Source of the DNA: Alphaproteobacteria bacterium
GTDB taxonomy: Bacteria > Pseudomonadota > Alphaproteobacteria > Rhizobiales > Hyphomicrobiaceae
Direction of reading: 5' to 3'
Length of the DNA stretch: 61,213 bases
NCBI GenBank assembly: GCA_022600345.1
Contig: JAHZKP010000013.1
Span: forward strand, 1 to 61,213
Below the pieces are notes generated by a model. It was not told where the DNA came from and did not search any database. It was given only the letters and a program-made list of their open reading frames with translations. Shown in pieces: positions 35,409 to 43,487 of the stretch. How positions within the stretch are numbered: position 1 is the stretch's first letter; each line of letters opens with the position of its first letter. Both the position numbers and the translations under genes were made by a program.

Positions 35409-36560
35409 CTACTGCTGCAAGCCCAACAGGCTGAGAAGCCCCGGTGCCGTTTGCGGCGGCGGCGCCCGATAATCGGTCATCGCGGTCTTGATCTCTTCGT
35501 AGAGCCCAGGCACCCAGTTCGGCCCCTTGTGCAGCGGCGTCTGGTTCTCATCGCGTTTGTGCCGGAAGTCGGTTGGGGCAATCACGACCTTGATGTTTCT
35601 CTTGCCCACTTCGGCCGCCAACACAAACAATTCCTCCGCCGAATTGTCACCCACGGCCAGACACCCCGCCGAGACGTTCTTGCCGTGGATCATGATGTCG
35701 CCGCCCAGGTCCTTTCGTCCGTCCTTGCGCGCCATCTTTCGATCGAATGCATTGGGATAGTTGACCCGCATGGAGACGTGATAGGCACTATTGGGATTGA
35801 GATAGGAAATCCGGTAAATCCCCTCGGGGACCTGCTTGTCACCGCGTTGTAGTTTCGGCCCGCTTCGGCCGCTCGCCGCCAACACCTTGTAACGGTGCAC
35901 GAAACTCCAGTCTCCATCCTTTGGCCGCGCGTAGAGCTCCAAGGCCTTTTCATCCTTGATCCCCAGCAATGCGATTTTATGAGGTGGCCAGGCGACCTTC
36001 GCGGCTTCAAATTTCGCCGACACCCTTTTCACCGCTGCCGGCGATATCTCGGCAAGGCGCTGTTTCAGGGTGTAGCGCTTCTTTCGAACCTTGCGAGTTT
36101 TCCCAACCTTGGAGTCGCGGCTGGGCTTTGATCGGGCCGCCGCCGGCCGTCGTGGCTTTGCCGCCGTCGCGGGGCGCTGTTGAACCTCAACCGACCAGGA
36201 CTCAGGATGGGCCGCCGCCTCCACGACATCATCGGAAAATTCCAGTTCGCCAACATCAGGACTGACGAACGATAGCCGTGATGGTCGCAATTCTGGCAGC
36301 GTCGTTACCGACGGCTGATCCGCCGAGCGCGTTAAAGCCTGCTCTTGCATCAGCGATGGCCGGGTTGCTGGATGCGGTAAAGATGCCAGGACCGGCTCGC
36401 CAACCGCGACCAGAGATGGGCGTAGTTCTCCTGCTGAGTTTCCTTTTACGACACCATTGGTCTCAGGTGCATCCAGTGAAACAAGCGCCATCGTCGTCCC
36501 TGCACACACAATGCAGGAAAGCGCTGTCGCAACCATTGTAAAGCGTTGGTTCGCCTTCAT
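35409..36560 (-). CDS. L,D-transpeptidase (YkuD) family protein
   Basis: A 383-residue envelope protein. Hydrophobic N-terminus TMVATALSCIVCAGTTMALV is a signal or anchor; residues 30-175 are proline-, alanine- and basic-rich linker. The YkuD domain spans about 190-345 with H292 and C300 in the signature HGKNVSAGC. Such enzymes make 3-3 crosslinks in peptidoglycan or attach lipoproteins to it. The last 20 residues are Pro/Leu-rich. It has an unusually long upstream gap containing the palindrome array. Confidence 0.88.
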   Translation of the reverse strand: MKANQRFTMVATALSCIVCAGTTMALVSLDAPETNGVVKGNSAGELRPSLVAVGEPVLASLPHPATRPSLMQEQALTRSADQPSVTTLPELRPSRLSFVSPDVGELEFSDDVVEAAAHPESWSVEVQQRPATAAKPRRPAAARSKPSRDSKVGKTRKVRKKRYTLKQRLAEISPAAVKRVSAKFEAAKVAWPPHKIALLGIKDEKALELYARPKDGDWSFVHRYKVLAASGRSGPKLQRGDKQVPEGIYRISYLNPNSAYHVSMRVNYPNAFDRKMARKDGRKDLGGDIMIHGKNVSAGCLAVGDNSAEELFVLAAEVGKRNIKVVIAPTDFRHKRDENQTPLHKGPNWVPGLYEEIKTAMTDYRAPPPQTAPGLLSLLGLQQ

Positions 36561-36748
36561 CCCATGCTCACCGGATACTCAGCCAAACTGCCCAGGACCA
36601 TCCCGAACGGTCGACAGAATGTCTGATTCGCGCGGGTAGGTGGAAGTCTGGCCCCTGACAGCCCGCTTCAATCCACGATCAATAAGTCGCGATGAAGCCG
36701 GCAATCCTCCCCGACACGGTCGATGCCCTGATCGTCTCGTTGCCCATG

Positions 36749-36867
36749 GCCCGCCATCCCTAACCCACCCGACGCGACACGACACGGCCCGCCATCCCTA
36801 CCCCACCCGACACGACACGACACGACACGACAAGACACGACACGACACGACACGACACGACACGACA
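36749..36867. repeat. 37-bp duplicated unit plus CACGA pentamer tract
   Basis: GGCCCGCCATCCCTA, then CCCACCC and GACACGACAC, occurs twice in tandem (36749-36785 and from 36786). The second copy leads into eleven tandem pentamers (36811-36865: CACGA ten times and CAAGA once). Such a tract is prone to slippage and may vary in length between strains. Confidence 0.9.
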
Positions 36868-37308
36868 ATGAACAGAGTTGATTCTCGAACCGCTCAAACA
36901 CTGCATGAACCGGGTTCAAATAGGGGACTTGCCGCATATGGAGGCGTGAGTGAACTCAGTTCACGCACGCCTTGCCAGCTCGCAGACAGGACGGATAGCG
37001 TTCACGTCCCCCTCCGAATTGCCTGAAAATCAGGTGAACAGAGTTGACTCTCGAACCGCTCAAACAATGCGTGAACTGAGTTCAAGCAGTGAGGTCGCTG
37101 ACCTAGGGAAGGTGAGTGAACACAGTTCACCAACGCCTTGCCCGTTTGCAAACAGAACAGATAGCGTTCACGCCGCCTCCGTTTGGCCAGAAAGTTTTAT
37201 GAGCGACGTTCACGCCATCCCCGCCCCGCATCAACCACATGCCAAGTGAACAGAGTTCACGCACCTCCCGCCTTATGGCTAAAATGCGCATGAACTAAGT
37301 TCATGTGC
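36868..37308. promoter_or_regulatory. Array of eight 15-bp palindromes, consensus RTGAAC-N3-GTTCAY
   Basis: Sites: 36868-36882, 36905-36919, 36950-36964, 37034-37048, 37071-37085, 37116-37130, 37246-37260 and 37290-37304. Perfect examples are GTGAACTCAGTTCAC, GTGAACACAGTTCAC and GTGAACAGAGTTCAC. The last sits in a 25-bp near-perfect palindrome. Sites 1-3 and 4-6 have identical spacings (37 and 45 bases between starts) because a 166-bp block is tandemly duplicated. Half-sites GCGTTCACG recur between them. The arrangement looks like a protein-binding array; the protein is unknown. Confidence 0.8.
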
Positions 37309-37365
37309 AACCCCTGCTGCCACTGGGCGCATCCCCCCGTGCGGGAACCAGACAAATTGAGAAGG

Positions 37366-38070
37366 CTAATCTTCGTCTTTGTCCAGCGCGTAGCCAGCGC
37401 CGCGAACGGTACGAATAACATCAGGGTGGTCGTTGAGGCTCAGGGCCTTGCGCAGCCGTCCGACATGGACATCAACGGTTCGCAAGTCGACATCCTTTTC
37501 ACGCCCCCAGACCCGGTCCAGCAGACTTTCACGGCTCCAAACCCGGCCCGGCCGCTCCAAGAACGTCGATAGCAAACGGAATTCGGTCGGCCCCAGCTTC
37601 ACGCCCACACCCTCACGCGTGACCTTGTGCTCTTCCAGGTCGAGCTTGATGCCACCATAGGACAGGGTCTGGCTGACACTGCCCGGCCGGGTCCGCCGCA
37701 AGATCGCCCGCACGCGTGCAACCAATTCGTTCAGCGAATAAGGCTTGGTGATATAATCGTCGGCACCCGTATCAAGGCCGCGCACCCGGTCAGCCTCCTC
37801 ACCGCGCGCGGTCAACATCATGATCGGAATGTCCTGCGTTTGGCTTTGCCGCTTCAGGGTCCGGCAAACTTCGATTCCAGACACCTTGGGCAGCATCCAG
37901 TCGAGCACGATAAGGTCAGGCTCCACCTCTTCGACCAGCACCAGCGCCTCTTCGCCATCGCCCGCCGTCGCGGTCTGAAAGCCGGCAGCCTTTAAGTTGT
38001 AGGTCAGCAATTCCAATTGCGCCAACTCATCCTCGACGACGAGGATCATCGCGCTGGTCGGACTGATCAT
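37366..38070 (-). CDS. phoB: Phosphate regulon response regulator
   Basis: PhoB, when phosphorylated by PhoR, binds Pho boxes and activates phosphate-starvation genes. The 234-residue protein has the receiver aspartate D57 (LIVLDWMLPKVSG), switch residues ending in K109 (DDYITKPYS), and a winged-helix output domain (GPTEFRLLSTFLERPGRVWS, RTVDVHVGRLRKAL, IRTVRGAGYAL). The ATG overlaps the phoU stop by four bases. It is the last gene of pstSCAB-phoU-phoB. Confidence 0.96.
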   Translation of the reverse strand: MISPTSAMILVVEDELAQLELLTYNLKAAGFQTATAGDGEEALVLVEEVEPDLIVLDWMLPKVSGIEVCRTLKRQSQTQDIPIMMLTARGEEADRVRGLDTGADDYITKPYSLNELVARVRAILRRTRPGSVSQTLSYGGIKLDLEEHKVTREGVGVKLGPTEFRLLSTFLERPGRVWSRESLLDRVWGREKDVDLRTVDVHVGRLRKALSLNDHPDVIRTVRGAGYALDKDED

Positions 38071-38810
38071 TCCGCCTGCCCACCACCGGCTGCAGCTTCG
38101 CCCGAACTGATCGCAGTAAGGCTCGTCACGTCGCTCTTGGGTCGCTCTTCCTCCGGCAGCGAACCCGACACGACATAATGGATCTGTTCGGCTATTCCGG
38201 TAACGTGATCGCCCATCCGCTCCACGTTCTTGGCAATGAACAACAGATGCATGCAAGGCGTAATCGCACGCGGGTCTTCCATCATGTACGTCAATAGCTC
38301 GCGAAACAGCGAGTTGTGCATCTGGTCGACTTCAACGTCGCGCATGCGCACGTCGTCAGCCAGATTGATGTTGCGCGTCACATGTGCATCAAGGGCGTCC
38401 TTCAACATCTCCTGCACCAAGCCGCACATGCGTTTGACGATGTTCGCCGAAGCCCCGATATCACGAAATTCGCCCAACACCGTTGAGCGCTTGGCAATGT
38501 TCTTGGCAAGGTCGCCGATGCGTTCCAGACTGGCTGCAATCTTCAAGACGGCAACGACCGCGCGCAAATCCTGAGCGGCGGGCTGGCGCAACGCCAATAC
38601 GCGCACCACCGCAATATCGATTTCCGATTCCAGGTTATCGATTTTCCGGTCATCCGCCCGGACCGCCTTGGCCAGTTCCACATCTCGCTGGACCAGTGAA
38701 ATCGCAGAGTTGTCGATCTGCAATTCGACCATGCCGCCCATACGTGAAACCAGGTTTTCGATCTGCTGGAGATCTTCGTCAAACGACCGGACAATGTGAT
38801 CGCTCTTCAT
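38067..38810 (-). CDS. phoU: Phosphate transport accessory regulator PhoU
   Basis: PhoU links the state of the Pst transporter to PhoR and damps signalling when phosphate is plentiful. The 247-residue protein is two three-helix PhoU repeats (SFDEDLQQIENLVSRMGG, SLERIGDLAKNIAKR; then LTYMMEDPRAITPCMHLLFI, NVERMGDHVTGIAE), each with its E-R-[IM]-G-D motif. The ATG at 38810 is chosen over one three codons earlier because AGGA is better spaced. Confidence 0.95.
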   Translation of the reverse strand: MKSDHIVRSFDEDLQQIENLVSRMGGMVELQIDNSAISLVQRDVELAKAVRADDRKIDNLESEIDIAVVRVLALRQPAAQDLRAVVAVLKIAASLERIGDLAKNIAKRSTVLGEFRDIGASANIVKRMCGLVQEMLKDALDAHVTRNINLADDVRMRDVEVDQMHNSLFRELLTYMMEDPRAITPCMHLLFIAKNVERMGDHVTGIAEQIHYVVSGSLPEEERPKSDVTSLTAISSGEAAAGGGQAE

Positions 38811-38853
38811 GTCGAGCATCCTTTAATTGGCAACGAACAAACGCACCGGCCGG

Positions 38854-39675
38854 TCATCCAATTCGACCGGTGATATAGCTTTCGGTTCGCTCATCGTTGG
38901 GGGTTGTAAAAATTTGCTCGGTTTTGCCGTGCTCGACGAGAACGCCCATGTGGAAGAACGCGGTGTGCTGTGACACGCGGGCAGCCTGCTGCATCGAGTG
39001 CGTGACGATGATGATCGTGAATTTCTGCCGCAGTTCGTCGATCAACTCTTCGATATGAGCTGTCGCGATTGGATCGAGGGCCGAACATGGCTCATCCATC
39101 AGGATGACTTTCGGCTCTACGGCAATCGCCCGCGCGATGCATAGCCGTTGTTGCTGCCCCCCCGACAATGCTGTCGCCGGATGATCCAAACGGTCGGAAA
39201 CCTCTTCCCACAAACCTGCCCGCTTCAGACTGGCTTCCACGGTACCTTGAAGATCGCTCTTCTTGCTGGCGAGCCCGTGAATGCGCGGCCCATACGCGAC
39301 GTTTTCGAAAATCGATTTCGGGAACGGGTTCGGCTTTTGAAACACCATCCCCACTTGCGCCCGCAACGAAACGACATCCACCTCCGGGGCATAGATATTC
39401 TGCCCGGCAATCTTGATCTCGCCTTCAACCCGGCAGACGTCGATCAGGTCGTTCATCCGGTTGAGACAGCGAAGGAAGGTCGTCTTTCCGCACCCCGACG
39501 GCCCGATCAGGGAGGTAACCCGGTGCTCGGGAACATCCAGCGATATTCCCTTCAACGCCTGTTTCTCACCATAGAAGACGTCGACATCGACCGCCGAAAT
39601 GAGCGCAGGATCGGACGCCACAGCCTCAGATGGGCCCAGTTGTGCGGCATCGCTCTTCTCAAGTGCATAGGCCAT
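38854..39675 (-). CDS. pstB: Phosphate ABC transporter ATP-binding protein
   Basis: PstB powers high-affinity phosphate import. The 273-residue protein has Walker [10 protein letters not shown], the [20 protein letters not shown] block specific to PstB, signature [17 protein letters not shown], Walker [14 protein letters not shown] and switch [13 protein letters not shown] lies ahead of the ATG at 39675. It follows pstA by 16 bases. Confidence 0.96.
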   Translation of the reverse strand: MAYALEKSDAAQLGPSEAVASDPALISAVDVDVFYGEKQALKGISLDVPEHRVTSLIGPSGCGKTTFLRCLNRMNDLIDVCRVEGEIKIAGQNIYAPEVDVVSLRAQVGMVFQKPNPFPKSIFENVAYGPRIHGLASKKSDLQGTVEASLKRAGLWEEVSDRLDHPATALSGGQQQRLCIARAIAVEPKVILMDEPCSALDPIATAHIEELIDELRQKFTIIIVTHSMQQAARVSQHTAFFHMGVLVEHGKTEQIFTTPNDERTESYITGRIG

Positions 39676-39691
39676 CAGCCCCAATCCTCCA

Positions 39692-40951
39692 TTAGAAGCG
39701 TTGTTCCATTCTTCTGCGCAACACAATCGCAATCAGGTTCATTACGACGAGGAAGAACAAAAGTACGATAATGGCCGCCGAAGCCTTCTCCAGGAAGGCG
39801 CGCTCCGGGCTGTCCGCCCATAAGAAGATCTGCACAGGCAGCGCCGTCGCCGGCTCCAGGATACTTTGCGGAACGTCGGCAATAAAGGCTACCATACCGA
39901 TCATCAGAAGCGGCGCGGTTTCACCCAGAGCACGGGCCATCCCCACAATCGCGCCGGTCAGCATTCCGGGCATGGCGAGCGGCAACACGTGGTGGAACGT
40001 CGATTGCAGCGGACTTGCCCCGATGCCCAGCGCCGCCTCGCGTATCGACGGCGGAACCGCGCGCAACGCAGCCCGCGCGGCAATGATAATCGTCGGCAGC
40101 GTCATCAATGCCAGTACCATTCCACCGACCAACGGCGAAGATCGCGGCAAACCGAATGTATTGAGGAAGATCGCCAATCCTAACAGCCCGAAAACGATGG
40201 ACGGGACAGCAGCCAGGTTATTGATGTTGACTTCGAGCAGATCGCTCCACCATCCCTTTTTGGAGAATTCCTCCAAATAGATCGCGGCCATTATTCCCAC
40301 CGGGAACGAAAGGAAAAAGCAAACGAGCAGGCTCCAGGCGGACCCCACCAGCGCACTCAGGATGCCAGCCAGCTCTGGCTCGCGGGAATCGCCGCTCGTG
40401 AAAAACGCCCAATTGAAGCGTTGCTCAATCCGGCCCTCCGCGGCCAGCGTTGCGACCCACTTCAGTTCCTTGTCCGAAACGCGCCGGTCACTTTCCTTAC
40501 CCTCGACATCGATACCGCCCTTTCGCAGTACGTCGACATCGTCTGAAGCAACAAACCAGAACTTCCTGACGCCCCCAAGCTCGGCGGGGTTTTCTTCAGC
40601 CCACTTTCGCAGAGCAAACGCGGCGTCCGAACTAACGAGCCCATAAAGCTTGCGCCGGTCCCGCCGCGCTTTGACGTCTGGGAACTTCGCCTTGAGCGCT
40701 TTTTTCACAAGCCCGCCGTAGGATGCGCCAGCAAGGTCTTGTGGATCTATCGCATCCTTGCTCAGGTCGATATCAAGCGCCACATAGGTCCGCCAGAACG
40801 CGCCCGTACCCTTGTAGAAGATCGAGCCGATCATGACGAACAAGAAGGCCAGCGCCAGGAAAATCGCAACCCGCCCCGCCCATTGGAAGCGAATTTCAGC
40901 AGCGTGCCTGTTAGCCAGATGCGGACTGTGTTGAGTAAAACTGTCAGTCAT
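39692..40951 (-). CDS. pstA: Phosphate ABC transporter permease PstA, long form
   Basis: At 419 residues it is longer than the roughly 290-residue E. coli protein. After the first helix ([19 protein letters not shown]) comes an inserted periplasmic domain of about 140 residues (DUF3333-type: [19 protein letters not shown] ... [16 protein letters not shown]), then the usual five-helix permease core with the EAA loop region [15 protein letters not shown]. The long form is common in alphaproteobacteria. It overlaps the pstC end by eight bases. Confidence 0.94.
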   Translation of the reverse strand: MTDSFTQHSPHLANRHAAEIRFQWAGRVAIFLALAFLFVMIGSIFYKGTGAFWRTYVALDIDLSKDAIDPQDLAGASYGGLVKKALKAKFPDVKARRDRRKLYGLVSSDAAFALRKWAEENPAELGGVRKFWFVASDDVDVLRKGGIDVEGKESDRRVSDKELKWVATLAAEGRIEQRFNWAFFTSGDSREPELAGILSALVGSAWSLLVCFFLSFPVGIMAAIYLEEFSKKGWWSDLLEVNINNLAAVPSIVFGLLGLAIFLNTFGLPRSSPLVGGMVLALMTLPTIIIAARAALRAVPPSIREAALGIGASPLQSTFHHVLPLAMPGMLTGAIVGMARALGETAPLLMIGMVAFIADVPQSILEPATALPVQIFLWADSPERAFLEKASAAIIVLLFFLVVMNLIAIVLRRRMEQRF

Positions 40952-41903
40952 ATTGCTCTCTGAATCGCTTGACGATTTTTAAGGCAGTGACGTTCAACGC
41001 AAGCGTTGCAAAAAACAGCAACAACCCGAGCGCAAATGCCGACAAAGTCTTGGCACTGTCGAATTCCTGGTCGCCGGTCAGCAAAACGACAATCTGCACT
41101 GTGATCGTCGTGACCGAGTCGAGCGGATTGAGCGTCATGTTTGCCGCCAGCCCCGCCGCCATGACAACGATCATCGTCTCGCCGATGGCCGTTGATGTCG
41201 CCAGCAGCAAACTGCCAGCAATTCCCGGCAGCGCGGCCGGCAGGATAACTTTGCGGATCGTCTCCGAATGCGTCGCGCCCATACCAAGTGAAGCATCCCG
41301 CAACGACTGCGGCACCGAGTTGATGACATCATCTGAAAGCGAGGAAATCAGCGGCACGATCATGATGCCCATGGCAACGCCTGCAGCCAGTGCGCTTTCA
41401 GATGCCACTTCCAGTCCGGCGCCCTCCCCGGTCATTCGAATGAATGGGGCCAGTGTCAGCGCGGCAAAGAAGCCGTAAACGACCGTCGGAATGCCGGCCA
41501 AAACCTCAAGCAGCGGCTTCACGACATCACGGGTCTGCTTTTGGGCATACTCCGCAAGATAGATCGCCGATGCCAACCCGATCGGCGTCGCGATGGCCAT
41601 GGCGATAAAACTGATCAGCAGCGTGCCCGTAATCAGCGGAATGGCGCCAAAGCTGCCACTAGCTCCAACCTGATCGGCGCGCAGCGCGGTTTGCGGACTC
41701 CAGTTGGTCCCAAACAGGAAATCCCAAAACGAAACTTTTTCAAAGAACAACCAGGCTTCAAACGCCAGCGAAAAAACAATCCCGACCGTAACGAGAACTG
41801 CGACCAGCGCGCTTAGGATCATCATCCCGTGAACCGCCAGCGCTGCGATATTAAGCTTGCGCTTATGCGTAATATCGAAGCCTTGTGCGCGCGATACACT
41901 CAT
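40944..41903 (-). CDS. pstC: Phosphate ABC transporter permease PstC
   Basis: The 319-residue, six-helix permease pairs with PstA. Diagnostic segments are FLFGTNWSPQ, GIPTVVYGFFAALTLAP, the EAA loop SLRDASLGMGATHSETIRKV and AIGETMIVVMAAG. Length is that of classical PstC rather than the extended form sometimes seen with long PstA. The ATG at 41903 starts the MSVSRAQGFD leader; a longer frame runs into the hairpin region. The gap to pstS is 220 bases with three stem-loops. Confidence 0.94.
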   Translation of the reverse strand: MSVSRAQGFDITHKRKLNIAALAVHGMMILSALVAVLVTVGIVFSLAFEAWLFFEKVSFWDFLFGTNWSPQTALRADQVGASGSFGAIPLITGTLLISFIAMAIATPIGLASAIYLAEYAQKQTRDVVKPLLEVLAGIPTVVYGFFAALTLAPFIRMTGEGAGLEVASESALAAGVAMGIMIVPLISSLSDDVINSVPQSLRDASLGMGATHSETIRKVILPAALPGIAGSLLLATSTAIGETMIVVMAAGLAANMTLNPLDSVTTITVQIVVLLTGDQEFDSAKTLSAFALGLLLFFATLALNVTALKIVKRFREQYD

Positions 41904-41940
41904 GTCAGCGTGCCCCTGCCTTGTTGCGTTCAACTTCAAA

Positions 41941-42106
41941 GGGTGGGCCCACAATGAGCCCACCCTAGAGCATCATCCGACCATACGCGATCACTATTGG
42001 TGATCGGCTGGTCGGATAAAGATGCTCTACACGTTTGATTCTAGAGCAACTTTATTCGATCTATGAATCGCTGAAGGCGATTCCGTTAGATCAAATGTTG
42101 CTCTAG
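41941..42106 (-). promoter_or_regulatory. Three stem-loops in the pstS-pstC spacer
   Basis: In transcript order: 42041-42106 (CTAGAGCAAC with GTTGCTCTAG, inner GATCT/AGATC and ATCG/CGAT), 41966-42029 (TAGAGCATC with GATGCTCTA, then TCCGACCA/TGGTCGGA and GATCAC/GTGATC), and 41941-41965 (GGGTGGGC/GCCCACCC). The first two carry the AGAGCA ends of the dispersed repeat family seen at both window ends. They probably protect the pstS mRNA and lower pstCAB expression; that is inference from placement. Confidence 0.7.
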
Positions 42107-42123
42107 TTTTTGTTCGAATGCTC

Positions 42124-43176
42124 TTACATGGTCAGGTTCTGGAGAGCCTTGACCTTTTCACGCCAAGCTTTGCGCTCATTCTCAGGCATTGGAATGAGAC
42201 CCTTTTCAGCCAGATAACCTTCTCCACCGAAAGCATCTTCGCTGGTGAATTCTGCCAGGAATTCCTTGATTCCGGCAACCTTATCGACATGGGCTTTCTT
42301 GACGTAGAAGAACAGCGAACGCGAAACCGGGTAGCTTCCATCCGAGATAGCTTCGAACGTCGGCTTGACACCATCGATGTTGCTGCCCTGAACGACGTCG
42401 GCATTCTGGTCGAGGAACGAGTATCCGAAGATGCCCAGTGCGTTCGGGTTGGCCTGCAGCTTCTGCACGATGAGGTTGTCGTTTTCACCAGCTTCGATGA
42501 ATGCACCGTCCTCGCGCATCGTGTGGCACAGCGCCTTGTAGGCTTTCTTGTCCTTTTTCTTCATCGCCTTGATCCAGGCAAACGACTTGCAGCCGCCCTC
42601 CATGGCAAGTTCAACGAACGCATCGCGCGTACCCGAAGTTGGCGGCGGCCCCATGACTTCGATTTTGTCAGCAGGCAGCGCCGGATTGACGTCTTTCCAG
42701 GTCTTGTATGGGTTAGGCTTGGTTTTACCTTCGCCGTCAGGAACGTCCTTGGCCAGCGCCAGGAAAACGTCCTTCAACGTCAGGTTCATCGGCTTGGCTT
42801 TTTTCGAGTTAGCCATAACGATGCCGTCAAAACCAACCTTGACTTCGACGATGTCCTTGATGCCGTTCTTTGCGCATTTCTCAACTTCGGAGGACTTGAT
42901 CCGGCGAGAAGCATTCGTGATGTCTGGGTGGTTGTCACCGATGCCGGCGCAGAACAGTTTCAGGCCGCCGCCCGATCCGGTGCTTTCAACGACAGGCGTC
43001 TTGAATTCGGTCTTTTTGCCAAATCGCTCAGCAACGGTCGTGGAAAATGGGAAGACAGTTGAAGAACCGATGATCTTGATCTGATCGCGGGCGACAGCCG
43101 CATCCGTTCCAAGGGTGATGGCGCCAACTACAGCGCTAACCGCCACAGCGGCAATGGTTGTATTGCGAGAAAACAT
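42124..43176 (-). CDS. pstS: Periplasmic phosphate-binding protein
   Basis: PstS delivers phosphate to PstCAB. The 350-residue precursor has a signal peptide (cleavage near AAVA-RDQ, residue 29) and phosphate-contact blocks GSSTVFPFSTTVAERF, ESTGSGGGLKLFC, TNASRRIK and PPPTSGTRDAFVELA. It is of the cysteine-containing alphaproteobacterial type. It is the first gene of the pst operon, behind a Pho-box-like site. Confidence 0.95.
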   Translation of the reverse strand: MFSRNTTIAAVAVSAVVGAITLGTDAAVARDQIKIIGSSTVFPFSTTVAERFGKKTEFKTPVVESTGSGGGLKLFCAGIGDNHPDITNASRRIKSSEVEKCAKNGIKDIVEVKVGFDGIVMANSKKAKPMNLTLKDVFLALAKDVPDGEGKTKPNPYKTWKDVNPALPADKIEVMGPPPTSGTRDAFVELAMEGGCKSFAWIKAMKKKDKKAYKALCHTMREDGAFIEAGENDNLIVQKLQANPNALGIFGYSFLDQNADVVQGSNIDGVKPTFEAISDGSYPVSRSLFFYVKKAHVDKVAGIKEFLAEFTSEDAFGGEGYLAEKGLIPMPENERKAWREKVKALQNLTM

Positions 43177-43487
43177 GCCCGTAATCCTTCTGTTTCACTC
43201 AACGACAATCAATCTGCTGTCGTTGGCCGATCAGCTAGCGGGAACTCGCGAAGGCTATATGAATTTTTTATTACACTTATGTGACAGCCCCAGACCTGGT
43301 TGAGGCGGCAACCAAACGCCCCAGCCTATTCACCGGGAAAATATAGTGACTAGAAAGCTAAATGATTTCAGGCAATTAGCGGGCAATGCTAAAGTGACAG
43401 GGCGCCGCATCGAATGGAGCCGCGATACCCCTGTGACTCCCTTTTGTCGCAACGGTGGAAAACTCTTTGTCACGGCCGATAACGCAT
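43177..43487. other. phoR-pstS intergenic region
   Basis: 311 bases containing the Pho-box-like site (43270-43287) and two more isolated CTGTCAC/GTGACAG elements (near 43394-43400 and 43433-43437). No gene is seen. phoR ends 311 bases before pstS on the same strand, so pstS very likely has its own promoter here. Confidence 0.6.
43270..43287 (-). promoter_or_regulatory. Pho-box-like PhoB site upstream of pstS
   Basis: On the minus strand the sequence reads CTGTCACATAAGTGTAAT: a good first half-site (CTGTCAC against the CTGTCAT consensus), a 4-base spacer and a degraded second half (GTGTAAT). An AT-rich stretch with CATATAG follows about 10 bases downstream as a -10 candidate. It lies about 95 bases before the pstS ATG. 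Confidence 0.6.

Larger units (their letters stand above)
36561..37365. other. 805-bp gene-free region between L,D-transpeptidase and phoB
   Basis: Three parts: 36561-36748, no feature seen; 36749-36867, a duplicated 37-bp unit running into a CACGA pentamer tract; 36868-37308, an array of eight 15-bp palindromes. The open frames crossing it are produced by the repeats (for example the minus-strand reading SCRVV repeated) and have no ribosome sites. Confidence 0.7.

Noticed and set aside
36640-37249. Open frames across the palindrome array that read similar peptides (NRVDSRTAQT twice)
   Set aside because: The similarity comes from the 166-bp DNA duplication. The two copies lie in different frames relative to their starts, there are no ribosome sites, and the upstream part is translated microsatellite.
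36868-37308. CRISPR array or parS/LexA site cluster
   Set aside because: Spacings are unequal and the repeat is a short palindrome, not a 25-40 bp repeat. The motif differs from parS (GTTTCACGTGAAAC) and from the direct GTTC-N7-GTTC of alphaproteobacterial LexA.
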